Assembly: GCA_951799445.1 (NCBI GenBank)
Contig: OX637294.1
Span: 21,849,452 to 21,913,451 of the forward strand
DNA length: 64,000 nt
From: Pseudisothecium myosuroides
Lineage: Eukaryota; Streptophyta; Bryopsida; Hypnales; Lembophyllaceae
Direction: 5' to 3'
Positions 1 to 11,292 of this stretch are shown here, one piece after another. The notes below the pieces were generated by a model. The model ran no database searches. It was not told the DNA's origin and worked only from the letters and a program-made list of their open reading frames with translations. Made by a program: the position numbers and the translations under genes. Position 1 is the stretch's first letter. Each line of letters begins with the position of its first letter.

Positions 1-668
1 TTTTTGCACTACAACGTTTTGAGCTTTAAATCTTTATAGTGGAGAATTGAGTTGAGATTCTAGGGAAAAAAAATTCAAAAAATCTTAATTATCATTCTTA
101 AAAAATTGTTAAGTAGAAGTAGGAACAAAATAGAAGTAGGTACAAAATAGAAGGAAAATCTAAAATATTCATATATTTTAGATGGAATTAAAATGCACTA
201 ATCCCAATGGTGAGATTGTTCTAGCAAGTAAACTAAAGCATGCAAAAAAAAAAATTGAAAAATTTGAAAAATTGCATTCAGAAATAAATCCTACAAGGTT
301 TTTTTCCAAGAAGATGCTCTAATTGCCCGAAAAACAAGAATGTCCATAACTTCCTCATAACAAATCCAAATGAAATGAATCAAAGCTTTTTAGATAGACA
401 AAAATATAATCTATGAGAAAAAAAAAATTTAATTCAAATTTTTGCAATTTTTTTTTTTGCCCGAGCTGCCCCCCGTCCCTTGTTTTGCGCTTATTTGGTC
501 ATAACTTTTGTTCCTGGGCACCGATTATGAAAAAAATTATATTCCCACAAAGCTAATCAGTTTTTCTACCTCCAAAAAAAGGTTCAAAAAATCAAGAGAA
601 AATTTCAGCCCGTAGGTACCTGCCCGAAAACGCATTTGTCCCCCGTAGGGACAATGGTCCTTTAGGGG
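1..668 (+). mobile_element. TTAA-flanked repeat, copy 1 (left part outside window)
   Basis: Its right end reads ggtCCTTTAGGGG then TTAA (669-672). Internal landmarks (gtaggtacctgccc, cttatttggtcataac, ccaatggtgagattgttcta) match 10396-11288 and 46124-47047 in the same orientation and 1318-2251 in reverse. Between 673 and 726 is a 54-bp stub ending CCTTTAAGGG plus TTAA, probably the end of another element into which this one inserted. Confidence 0.85.
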
Positions 669-730
669 TTAATGTAGAAATCTAAAAAAGTTTGATCAAA
701 CTCGAACATGAAATGTCCTTTAAGGGTTAA

Positions 731-2420
731 GTGTTATTAAATGATGAACCACTCCAATCCTTGATGTTGAAATTGTATAAATGCTTTATCGGAGAAAGTG
801 ATACATACAAATTGTAGTAAACAAAAAGTGTCCATGATGAATGCATGAACCAACGATGGTCAAACCATCCATAACTGATCACTTAAGGGATTCTGGGACA
901 TATCATGAGCAATCTGAGGCAATGTAAATTTTTTCCATGATAGTCAAAAAGTGCTTAGAACCCATTGGTCGCCAATGTTTAGATTCTTCCAGTTCTGATC
1001 ATTCAACTAAAGAACTACTTTCTAGTTCCTACTTTCTTGCTCACTGCTTTGGGACATGTGTCATGGCCTAAAAATATTAGTCCCAACTTTGAAAAGGAGA
1101 AAAACACACTTTCCAAGCTTTGATTGGAAATCTGTTTCAACCTTGGTTAGAAATAGTTGTGCTCTACAGGTATGGGTCCCTAGTTGAGAATAGGTGGTCA
1201 GACCTTACGTGAACCACAATCAATGTTACAAAGAACATAAATCAGATGGGATTCAAAAATGGCGTGTTTATCAGATTATGACAAATCTACTTGACTACCG
1301 TCCTGTACATTGATTAACCCCTAAAAGCCCGTTGTCCCTTCGGGGGACAAATGCATTTTCGGGCAGGTACCTACGGGCTGAAATTGTGTTCTGATTTTTT
1401 GAAATTTTTTTTGGAGATAGAAAAACTGATAAGCTTCGTGGGAATATAATTTTTTTCTCAATCGGTGCCCGGGAAAAAAAGTTATGACCAAATAAGCTCA
1501 AAACAGGGGACGGGGGGCAACCCGGGCAGCAAAAAAAAAATGGACAAAAATTTGAATTTTTTAAATTTTTTTTTTTTTTTTCATAGATTATATTTTTGTC
1601 TATCTAGAAAGCTTTTATTCATTTCATTTGGATATGTTATGAGAAAGTTATGGACATTCTTGTTTTTCGGGCAGTTTGAGCATCTTCTTGAAAAAAATAA
1701 CTGTAGGACTCATTTCTGAATGCAATTTTTCAAATTTTTCAAATTTTTTTTTTTGGCATTGTTTAATTTACTTGCTAGAACAATCTCACCATTGGGATTA
1801 GTGCATTTTAATTCCATCTAAGAGATATTAATATTTTAGGTTTTCCTTCTATCTCATACCTACTTCTACTTAACAATTTTTTTAAGGATGAAAATTAAGT
1901 TTTTTTGAGTTTCTTTTTTTTTCCTAGACTCTCAACTCAATTCTCTACTATAAAGATTTAAAGCTCAAAACGCTGTAGTGCAAAAATTTTAAGTTAAAAA
2001 TGTTTAAAGACAAAAAATCTGGTCCCGCAATGTGCTGAAAAACTTGTTTTTTCCACTTTAAACGCAGATATCTTGCAATCTGTGCGGTCAAAAATTCTGA
2101 AATTTTTTCCACACATTCTCATACCAATTAGGTGTAAGATCCTACCGTTAGATGTGTAAAAAAAACAATTTTAACTTTTTTTAACTTTTTGCTATAGAAA
2201 TGGCAGTTTTCAGTGTTTTTTGGCAGAAAATAGGCCTTGGGCCTTTAGGGGTTAAGTCAAGTGACTGTATGCAAATTGCTCAAAGCAGAGTAGATTGTAT
2301 GTCGACCTACAAGGCCGCACCACTCCTTCATTGCGTCCAACAAAAATCCCTCAGACTAGAGATTCAAGTCTGAGGTCATCCACCGATGCCTCTCCCGCTT
2401 TCAGTCTGCCTACAGACATA
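731..2420 (-). repeat. Dispersed block, copy C, partial and interrupted
   Basis: 731-1313 and 2256-2420 match block copy A at about 5288-5660 (gtgttattaaatgatgaacc, tgcaaattg.tcaaagcaga). It is broken by the TTAA repeat 1318-2251 and a diverged MITE at about 860-1195. It ends at the CACTA-like element. The exon-bearing half is missing. Confidence 0.75.
1318..2251 (-). mobile_element. TTAA-flanked repeat, copy 2, 934 bp
   Basis: Inverted ends CCCCTAAAAGCCC and GGGCCTTTAGGGG are flanked by TTAA at 1314-1317 and 2252-2255. It interrupts block copy C: the same position in block copy A (around 5510-5525, catcgaTGAAgtcaag) is uninterrupted. It carries no transposase-like frame. Base composition alternates A/T homopolymers with a GC patch near 1495-1525. 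Confidence 0.9.
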
Positions 2421-2940
2421 CACACAGGGAGATTATTTCGTTTTATTACCTAGGAAAACAGGGCATTTTACTACCTATTTTCCTATGTACTTAAGACTAA
2501 AGTAGTAAAAGACATAATGTAGTGAATGCACTACCATCTCTACATTTCAAAAGTAGTAAAATGACAAATGTAGTGAATGGAAAATGTAGTAAATTGGGAG
2601 CATAGGAAATGAAAAATGTAGTGAATTGAGAATGTAGTAAACAAAGAATGCAGTAAATGGGAAATGTAGTGAATTGAGAATGTAGCAACACTAGTAGAAA
2701 AAAACAATGACCAAATTAACAAAAATCAACACAAAAGTGTTGATTTTTTTTGTTAATTGGATCAACTTTTTTTTAATTTTTTCTAAAATAATGCCACGTG
2801 GCAACGATAATGCATGCCACGTGGCACATTGCCAAATCAGCATGCCACATCAGGTACCCACCACATGGCAAGTCACCTAGGCAACCCCTCCACACGGGCA
2901 GACCACCTAGGCGTGCACATGGCAAATGGGGCGCTAGCAA

Positions 2941-2984
2941 GGTTTGAACCTTGCACCTCTTACTTAGGGTGCAAGGTTCAAACC
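2941..2984. repeat. Perfect 17-bp inverted repeat, tRNA B-box-like
   Basis: GGTTTGAACCTTGCACC at 2941-2957 and its exact complement at 2968-2984, with a 10-base loop. GGTTCAAACC resembles a tRNA B-box, but no tRNA fold is present. Two GCCACGTGGC palindromes precede it, at 2793-2802 and 2816-2825. Confidence 0.8.
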
Positions 2985-3061
2985 ACTGCACCACACACTC
3001 ACCTACATGTGCATGTGTGGAATACTTATTTATTTATCTAGTTTACGTGGGGGTTTTTCGG

Positions 3062-3650
3062 TATTTTTCAAAGTCAGCAGACTTCAAAGGCCATTTAGTA
3101 ATAGAAGAACAACTTTTTTTTTAAATCTTTGAACTAAGAAAAGTTTCTAAATCAAAGTATCTTTCATCCCCCAAAACCCGTTTGCAATTTTAAGTCTCCA
3201 ATCAAAAGTTATGAATAAATTTCAGAGAGGGTCTTTCATGATGTTAAAAAAAAAGTTCAATTCAACCCCGCTATGAAATTTATTCATAACTTTTGAATAG
3301 AAACTTAAAATTGCAAATAGATTTTTGGAGATGAACGATAATTTTATTTAGCAACTTTTCTTAGTACAAAGATTTTTTTTTAAAGTTTTTTTTCTATTAC
3401 TAAATGGCCTCTGAAGTCTGCTGACTTTGAAAAATATCAAATTGTGAAAGATTTAGTTGAAAAAAAAGTTCAATTCCAACCCACTTTGAAATTTATTCAT
3501 AACTTTTCATTAAAGACCTGAAATTGCAAACAGATTTTTGGAGATGAAAGACACCTTGATTTAACAACTTTCCATAGTTCAAAGTTTTAAAAAAAAAAGT
3601 TGTTTTTCTATTACTAAATGGCCTCTAAAGTCTGCTGACTTGAAAAATGC
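3062..3650. repeat. Three-arm foldback repeat
   Basis: Arm 1 (about 3062-3245) is inverted relative to arm 2 (about 3255-3437). Arm 3 (about 3459-3650) is a direct copy of arm 2. Shared landmarks are tcaaagtcagcagactt, taatagaag and aatttattcataacttt. A transcript would form a hairpin of about 180 bp per arm. Confidence 0.85.
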
Positions 3651-3688
3651 CAAATTGTGAATGATTTAATTTTTTTTTTTAAATCATA

Positions 3689-3769
3689 CTCCCTCTGTCT
3701 CAAAATAAAACCAGTGTTTCCTTTGCAAAATACAAAGGAAACACGGTTTTTATTATGAGACAGAGGGAG
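3689..3769. mobile_element. 81-bp Stowaway-like hairpin MITE
   Basis: CTCCCTCTGTCTCAAAATAA pairs with TTATGAGACAGAGGGAG and is flanked by TA at 3687-3688 and 3770-3771. It forms a nearly perfect hairpin and is inserted in the CACTA-like element. Confidence 0.88.
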
Positions 3770-4386
3770 TATTATTTATAGAATACTAACCATGGTGATT
3801 TAAACATTTTTCAAATCAAAAAAATTACTTGAGATTCATGAAAGTCAAAATTAACACAAAAGTGTTGATTTTTTTGTTGATTTAGAGTTGCAGTATCCAA
3901 ATCAACAAGGAAAAAAGTATATCAACTTGTATTTCTAGAGAATCTTAGTTCACAAAATATTGAGATTTGTTGCACCCTCTCGAGAAATTGCCATTATTTT
4001 TTTTTGAAAAGACACACATTGTGTCATCTTAATTGAAGGGTTAAAGCTTCAAAAGTTACACCTGAGATGCTTCAATCTTTAAAAAATAACCACTACATCC
4101 TTGCAAATACTTATTTTACAAATATTAAATCCAATGAAAAATTACACATCCATTTTTTCAATTAAAGTCAATTTTTCATTTGTAATATATGGTTTTCCAA
4201 TCACTTTCATTTCAAAAGGGTAATGACTATCTAACTATCCAAACATCTTGCAAACAGCACCTTCTCATAACATTCTAAATTATAATGATTTCCATAATTA
4301 TGTGTTGCAAATAATAAAGAAAACACTTCTCCACCATGCATACTTATAATGCATATGTGAGGAAGTGATCAAAATGTATTGTTTAC

Positions 4387-4616
4387 CATGTCATGTATTT
4401 CCCTATCATGGAGAATTATGTTGTATGTGATCGAAAGTAGTAAAAATGAGGTGTTTGCCATATTCTATATTTCACTATGATCATGCATAATAGTCATGTG
4501 AGCAAGAAAGTAGTAAAACTAGGTTGTTTCCTATGTTATGTATTTTACTACAATCATGCATAATAGGAATGTATGCTAGAAAGTAGTAAATTGGATTGTT
4601 TATTATGTAATGTACT
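4387..4616. repeat. 72-bp tandem repeat, about 3.2 units
   Basis: Units begin at 4387, 4459, 4531 and 4603, each with a tatttcacta-type segment, a catgcataat-type segment and an aaagtagtaaa segment. It lies in the right subterminal part of the CACTA-like element. Confidence 0.75.
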
Positions 4617-5764
4617 AAAATGACTGAAATTCTACATAGCGATTCCAAATCTCCACATGCTCACACTTTCGAAAGTGGTGTTTTCCTTGATTTTACTACA
4701 TTGATAATGTAGGAAACCAGAAAAATCTCCTTGTGACACATACTCCTTGGGTATACCTTTCAAGTGTATTTGAATGCTTTTGAGCTTTTGTTTCCTTCAA
4801 AGTTTTGACATTTAAAATGATTCAATATTTGCTTTTGAGCAAAACCAGCAAAATAAAGATTTTGAAGTGTTGTTTCTAATTTTAGTTGAAAATATTGGAA
4901 AAATCCTAAACATGAACATTTTTATTGAAATTTGAAGGTGGAGATCTATCACCACATTTCTAACTAGAGAGTGACTGGAAGTTTTCTTTAAACTATAATG
5001 TTCTATACTAGTCTATAATGTACATCTATTATGAAGTGTAATTTTAAAGCATATTTTATTATTTTATTATTTTTGAAAGCATATTTTGTATTCAATATGA
5101 ATTTCCCTTACTTTTTCTTCAAATATTCATGATGATTTAAGATCTTCACAAAAAAAACTTGAAAATTTTATGACATGTACCATACTTTTGATTTCATCTT
5201 GGAAAATTAAGACTAAACGTTTCACTCATAAATAGCGGCAAGAGAGTGGATACACAGTACAGGAATACAAGGTCCATTACGTGCAAGTGTTACTAAACAA
5301 TGAACCCTCCATTGAACATTGATGTTGAAATGGTACCATTGTTACAACGGGGAGAATAGTACATACAAATCGTACACTTTATTAGTACTCCAGTAACATT
5401 TACATGAACCAATTACATGAACCACAATGTTCCAAGAATAGAGCTCCTAGCATTGATTGGGTTTTGAAAAGGCATGCTCATGCAAATGCCAAATCTACTT
5501 GACTACCATACATCGATGAAGTCAAGTGTACGCAAATTGCACAAAGCAGAATACATTATATGTCTACCTGCAAGGCTGCACCACTCCTTCATTGCAACCA
5601 ACAAAGTCCCTCAGACTGGAGATTCAAGTCTGAGGCCATCCATCGATGTCTGCCCTGCCTTCAGTCTGCCTAGAAACAAACGCAGACCGCTTGCGCCCTC
5701 CCCAAACGGACGGGTGAGCGCATCTATAACACCACGCACACTGTCTCCTCTTTCACGCGGGTAA

Positions 5765-5888
5765 TTAAAAGCACAGGTAGATACTAACGCCAAGCCCAAT
5801 GGCACCAATTGCCGCTGCAACAATCCCTGCACCGACGCCCACATACCAAAGTGTTGGATAAGTCGACGACATTTGAGAAGTCGACGGC
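5765..5888 (-). CDS. Candidate terminal exon of a small membrane or secreted protein, copy A
   Basis: After a plausible acceptor (tttgtgtgacag) the minus strand encodes PSTSQMSSTYPTLWYVG, then a Gly/Ala-rich hydrophobic helix (VGAGIVAAAIGAIGLGVSIY) and a stop. An upstream exon at about 6701-6820 with donor GTAGAG could supply FLTCLSVAGARPASAPG in phase. The result would be a short protein with Ala/Pro/Ser residues before a C-terminal hydrophobic segment. That resembles arabinogalactan peptides or a tail-anchored protein, but no start codon was found. Function is not recognised. Confidence 0.35.
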
Positions 5889-6039
5889 CTGTCACACAAA
5901 ACAATTAAAGAACATACAAGCTTTAGTTTCAAAAAACAAATACTGCAGCAAAAATGAAAAAACAGGAAGTCGTCAATCCGAAAAATAATTCAATCTGCAA
6001 TTATATCAATGTAAAAGAACATATTATGATCCGTGCATA

Positions 6040-6365
6040 AGGTAGAAGGTCCATAAACCAACCATCTAAGCACTGGAACTGAATTTTAGGCAGGTGAAAC
6101 TTCTCAAAATATTTTTCAGTGAATTTTCCTTCAAAGACAAGAGGAGTTGGCATCTAATCCAAGTCGTTTCATATTTTTTGGATCATTTTGAATTAGTTAT
6201 GAAAATTTGAAGTTGAACTACCCTAGGGCTCTAAAACAGCCCACCCCTAAAATGTACACTGTTGGTACATCAGTGAAGGCTATGAAAAAATAACATGTAC
6301 AAACTGTGTACATTTATAGGGTGGGGCAGTTCTAAATGCCCGAACTGTTCTCGAGCCTTCTACCT
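6040..6365. mobile_element. 326-bp MITE with AGGTAGAAGG ends and TA duplication
   Basis: TAAGGTAGAAGG and CCTTCTACCTTA are flanked by TA at 6038-6039 and 6366-6367. Block copy B has the unoccupied site at 27137-27150 (gtgcaCAgtaccc), one base different from the predicted empty site. It shares ends with 55803-56201 and 38593-39161. Confidence 0.85.
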
Positions 6366-6822
6366 TAGTACCCAGAAGATATGGGCACAGCATTTCACAA
6401 AGACATTGTAGACATGATGTGCACCTTCAAATTGGTCCGAGAGGCTAAACTAATCCATCAGAATTGAGAACCGTAAATTGCAATACAAACTAAGCTCAAT
6501 GAATGCATTCCACTTTCACGTTACAAAGCAAAAGCACGTTGAAAAGTGTGAAAGTATGTAAAGAATTCCGCTGAAGTCAACATTCCTTCTGAGGCAGTGA
6601 GGAGGCAGCATGGGAAATACGAGTATTTGTCAGTGAACAACACAGAAGACCAATTCTAAGTAAAGCTAAAATATGGAAACAAGAGGGTAGAGGTCTCTAC
6701 CCTGGCGCAGACGCTGGCCTTGCTCCGGCAACACTCAGGCAAGTCAAGAATCGAAATACACTGAAGGGTAGAACACCCAAAATATTGACCTGCGTTACTC
6801 AAAGCTCTCAAAGCTTGGAGCT

Positions 6823-9046
6823 ACACAACAACCAACACATAATTCAATATGAATCCAAATGCGACAGCTACAGCAACATAACCATTGACCAACACTCAAT
6901 TTGCTGCCATGATTTTGCAACTAGATATGTATGAAAAAAATTATATTTATTTTTCAGAGATGAAATTACATGTCTTCTTTACTTCTAAGAAAATTATAGA
7001 TATTTTTGAGGAAAATTGATTTTTTTTGAGAATATTTGAAGAAAAAGTGAAGAATAATCACATCAAATAGAAAATTACTTCAAAAAATCTGAAAATTTCA
7101 CCATGTGTGTATATTATAATGCCAAACATCATGGTGTAAACTCAATTTCCATGTCATTCTATAATTAGAAAATAATAGATATTGAAAATACATCCAAAGT
7201 TCAAATTCCAATAAAATATTCAATATTAGGAAAACGTGCTTCCAATCACACTGTAGCTCGTTGGACTGTCATCCAGGCACCACAAAGCCACAAAATCGCG
7301 AATTTGGCATTCCAGGGTTACAACAGAGAAACATCCGATGTTTCTGATACCGCTTACCTAGACAACACTGATGTATCCCAGGTGATGCTGAAATGAGAAC
7401 TGGAATGCTCTGGAATGATCGACAGAGTTCCTAGTGTGAGGAATGCAACGCTCTGGAATATATGATGGAGAGAACTCCTACGAGGAATGGATTTGCAACT
7501 CTGAACAACAACAACAACAACAAACCCTATCGAAATGAAGCTTGTCAATCACGAGTTAACTATAACTAAAGCAGGGCATGTCTCGTCTGGGAATGGCATG
7601 CATACTCTGTGGGACGTGGGAATGCAGACTCGTTCTAAGAGCATCCTTAGAACTTATAGCACCATGTCCATGTCCAAGTTCCTACTCTGGAATATAGTTT
7701 TCTAATGAAGGTGGGTAGGCTGGAAGCTTCAAGAGCAATTTCCTAGCCTTCAAAACCTCAGGTTCAGCTAGCTGCTGCACCCCATGAACGCATGTGGTAT
7801 ATTGTACTAAGGTAGGCAGATCCATACCCGTCTGTTTAAGGGTTTTGGGTATGTAGAGGAATCCGAGAAATCAAATGAAACAGTCAAAGGATTAGCCTTT
7901 TAAGGTAGGTATCCTAAATGCGCCACTGACCTTAAAGCGCCATCTTCAGTGTGTGTACATTTCCAAAATCAGTTAAGGTAGCGACATCCATAACCGTTAC
8001 TGTACCCAAAACCATCACTTCTAAAATCTTGAAAAATCTGTGGAACTAAATAGATGTGATTACAAGGATGTACTATATCTGAACATCAAACCCTAGTGTT
8101 GGTATTAGGTGCAATTGCAGTTGGCTCTTTAAAAATTCATACCTTATTCTCATAGTATCCAAATAATGCATTCAAAAGTGCACATGTGTTATTTTTCTCT
8201 TGCTAATAAGATCCTATAATTTCCAAAATCTTTATTAATAATAATCATGTTCAAAACCCTTATTTTGACGGTTATGAGTGCTGAGACCTTATGTACCTCT
8301 GTGAAAGAAACGCTTTTAGAACCAAACTTTGTTCCTTCATAACTTTTGCATACAGTATCCAAATGTCACGTTCTTTGGTGCGTTGGAACCTTCTTTCCCT
8401 TGCCAATAAGAGTATATAAGAATTTGAATAGTCTAATAGTAGTAATTAGGCACAGTAGCAATTAGTGACGGTTTTGGGTCATGATTGGTTTTACAACCCA
8501 ATAAGTTTATGAACCTCCTACCTTATGGGATGAGACCATTGTAAGTGGGGTACCATGCATTACATGAAATTGGAGGCTTGCAAACTTTGGAGGCCAGGGA
8601 GTTTTGTAGAAAAATCAAACAATTTCCTAACTTCTAGAAGATGGCTAGGATTTTTCAATTTTCATCCGGAAGTCGGCCTGAAGAGTGAAAATTTTATCGG
8701 TTGAAATCCTCCATTTCTGAATGTAATTCAACAATTTGCTGGCATTTTTTTTTCATTTGTCAATTTTTCTGAATGTGAAAAATGGAGCCGGGTTTGTATT
8801 TTTGTGGTTTATTTTTTTCACTCTCTTGTTTGTTGCTTTCGAATATCCTTGGCAGGAGTTAAACCTAGCCAAGCCCCTACCATCCTAGGGCCAAGGACAT
8901 AGCCTTCCAAAAATACAAGGATTCAGAAGAGGGTCCAAGCATTTTTTGGAGGTTGGTTAGTATAGATAGTATTGCAAATTAAGAAATCTTAGTACCGTAA
9001 CTATCATCATTTTCAAGTGCCCCGGAGGCTCGGATGAGTGACTCTA
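6823..9046. other. No gene seen
   Basis: AT-rich intergenic sequence. Several taaggtag-type motifs (7816, 7904, 7973 and the inverse near 8511) suggest decayed members of the AGGTAG MITE family, but I could not pair the ends. A (caa)n run is at 7505-7522. Confidence 0.5.
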
Positions 9047-9050
9047 TTAA

Positions 9051-9689
9051 CTCCTAAATGCCCAAGGCACCAAATTTTGATGCTAACAATACTTTGAAGT
9101 TAAATAAAGCCTAACCAAGTTGCTATTTTTAATAGTTTATATTTTTGAAAAATTCTTTTGAAGTCTAATTTTAGCATCAAAATTCCAATTCAAAAATGAT
9201 TGATTATGATTTTTCTATTCAAGATTTTGTGCAAGGGGTTCCATTGCTATCTTCTTTCCGTAGTTGAGGGCTTTTAGAAATGAGCCTTAAACACACTAGA
9301 TTTTGGAGAAAAACACACATTAGAAATTCATTTAAAAAATTGTAGAGTAGATTTTGAGAGGCCATAAATTGATTGGGATTATGCATGCTAGGCCCTTTAA
9401 CCTCATATTTTTTTGGTGACCAATTTTTTAGATTTGACATGTGAAAAGAGGATTGAAAGACTTCAAATCCTTTTTGCAGTTTTTACACCTTCATGATCAA
9501 ACATTATAATCTTTCAATTCATAAGTGATATTGTTGTGTTTTCTTTTCCTATGTGATCTCTAACATGTCTAGTTTGAATTTGTACGGTTATCATTTTTTA
9601 AAATTGATATAACTTATAGAACTGTTGGCTTTTTGTTCAATTTAGAGCAAATTCCTTGAAGTTCAAAAAAGACCTCAGGCATTTAGGAA
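9051..9689 (+). mobile_element. TTAA-flanked repeat, CTCCTAAATGCCC subfamily, 639 bp
   Basis: Ends CTCCTAAATGCCCAAGG and CAGGCATTTAGGAA are flanked by TTAA at 9047-9050 and 9690-9693. The interior matches 37860-38443 in reverse (for example ttttgtgcaagggg). Confidence 0.8.
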
Positions 9690-10395
9690 TTAAGTTAAGT
9701 TAATGCATCTGTTTTGTGGGAGAGGGAGATTCTACTACTCTACCAAAATACACTTATTAACCAGTGAGGCTTCTAACATGTTTACATGAGTCATTTTTTT
9801 GAATCAAACAAAAATCAAATAACTGAATGAAGGTGACATCTCTTTCCTATGTGGTGACCGGTGAGTAATTGAGCTTCAATCACCATTTGTTTATAAATTA
9901 TGCTCGACTGCTTGAGACAGTAGAGAATAGCTGGCTGGTGGAATCAATTCAACTTACTTCTCATCACATTTTTTGTCAATAGTCACTGGTAAACAAAGGG
10001 ACGGAAGGGTAATTTGTATAGTATTTTTCTATACACATGGTAACAAAAATTTCCTAGAAACGATGTGCTTGGTCAGCTGCCCGCCAGAAAAAAGGATTTT
10101 GAATCGGTAATTTTCCTACAAACTCCAAGGGCGGACGGCCAAAATGACGGAATTTAATTTTCCTACCTAGTTCATTTCCAAAATCTTTTTTTTTCATTTG
10201 GAACCTCATCCTAAACTTTTTTTTATCTCATTTCAAAATTCTCAATTTTTTTTGGCTAGGTCGTAACTAAATGCCAGTATTCCTCGTTCATTGCTCCAAA
10301 AGGATGTGATCCCTAAAAGGGGGGCCTATTGGGAACGTCACCTTTGTTGGCCATAGCTAGCTATTGTGGCCAAATTTAAAAATATATATTTTTAA

Positions 10396-11288
10396 CCCCT
10401 AAAGGACCGAGGCCTATTTTCTGCCAAAAAACATTGAAAACTGTCATTTCTATAGTAAAGAGTAAAAAAAAATTTAATTGTTTTTTTCCACATCTAACCG
10501 TAGGATCTTTCACCGGACCAGTACAAAAAAGTGTGGAAAACATTTCAGAGTTTTTGACCGCACAGATTGCAAGATATTTGCGTTTAAAGTGGAAAAAACA
10601 AGTTTTCTAGTACATTGCACGACTAGATTTTTTGACTTTGAACATTTTTAACTTAAAATTTTTGCACTACAAAGTTTTGAGCTTTAAATCTTTATAGTGG
10701 AGAATTGAGTTGAGAGTCTAGAAAAAAGAAAAAAATTCAAAAAAATTCAATTATCATTCTTAAAAAAATTGTTAAGTAGAAGTAGGTACAAGATAGAAGG
10801 AAAATCTGAAATATTCATATATTTTAGATGGAATTAAAATGCACTAATCCCAATGATGAGATTGTTCTAGCAAGTAAACTAAAACATGCAAAAAAAAATT
10901 GAAAAATTTGAAAAATTGCATTAAGGATTGAATCCTACAAGTTATTTTTTTCAAGAAGATGCTCTAACTGCCCAAATCCAAATGAAATGAATCAAAGCTT
11001 TCCAGATAGACAAAAATATAATCTATGAGAAAAAAAATATAAAAATAAAAAATTCAAATTTTTGCAATTTTTTTTTGTTGCTCGGGCTACCCCCCGTCCC
11101 CTGTTTTGAGCTTATTTGGTCATAACTATTGTTCCCAAGTACTGATCGTGAAAAAAATTATATTCCCACAAAGCTTATAAGTTTTTTTATCTTCAAAAAA
11201 AATTCAAAAAATCACGACAAAAATTCAGCCCGTAGGTACGTGTCCAAAATTGCATTTAGCCCCCGAAGGGACAACGGTCCTTTAGGGG
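10396..11288 (+). mobile_element. TTAA-flanked repeat, copy 3, 893 bp
   Basis: Ends CCCCTAAAGGACCGAGG and CAACGGTCCTTTAGGGG are flanked by TTAA at 10392-10395 and 11289-11292. It is the cleanest reference copy in the window. Immediately right is an (aatatt)-rich low-complexity stretch, about 11289-11410. Confidence 0.92.
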
Positions 11289-11292
11289 TTAA

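Larger units (their letters stand above)
2423..4735. mobile_element. 2.3-kb CACTA-like non-autonomous element
   Basis: Ends CACAGGGAGATT and AATCTCCTTGTG are 12-bp inverted repeats flanked by ACA at 2420-2422 and 4736-4738. Subterminal regions are packed with short repeated motifs: AATGTAGTGAAT types at 2495-2690, and AGTAGTAAAA and TTTTACTACATT types at 4430-4710, as is usual for CACTA elements. The ends start CACA rather than CACTA. It contains a Stowaway hairpin (3689-3769) and a foldback (3062-3650). No transposase frame remains. Confidence 0.65.
4876..6822 (-). repeat. Dispersed block, copy A
   Basis: Direct-orientation match to 25936-27589 (copy B), interrupted by the MITE at 6040-6365. 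A third, partial copy C lies at 731-1313 plus 2256-2420. The block contains a candidate minus-strand terminal exon (5765-5888). Confidence 0.88.

Noticed and set aside
2941..2984. Possible tRNA gene because of GGTTCAAACC
   Set aside because: The flanks form a perfect simple inverted repeat and cannot fold as a cloverleaf; no A-box at the right distance.
5474..5764. Plus-strand 96-codon frame shared with 26591-26869
   Set aside because: It overlaps the 3' side of the minus-strand candidate exon. Conservation is explained by the block duplication, and the protein is Arg/Pro/Ser low-information sequence.
7816..8523. Possible AGGTAG MITE pair
   Set aside because: Several taaggtag motifs occur but the ends could not be matched beyond eight bases, and no empty site is available.
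10392..10405. Telomere-like CCCTAAA motif
   Set aside because: It occurs once per element end, as part of the terminal inverted repeat, not in tandem arrays.
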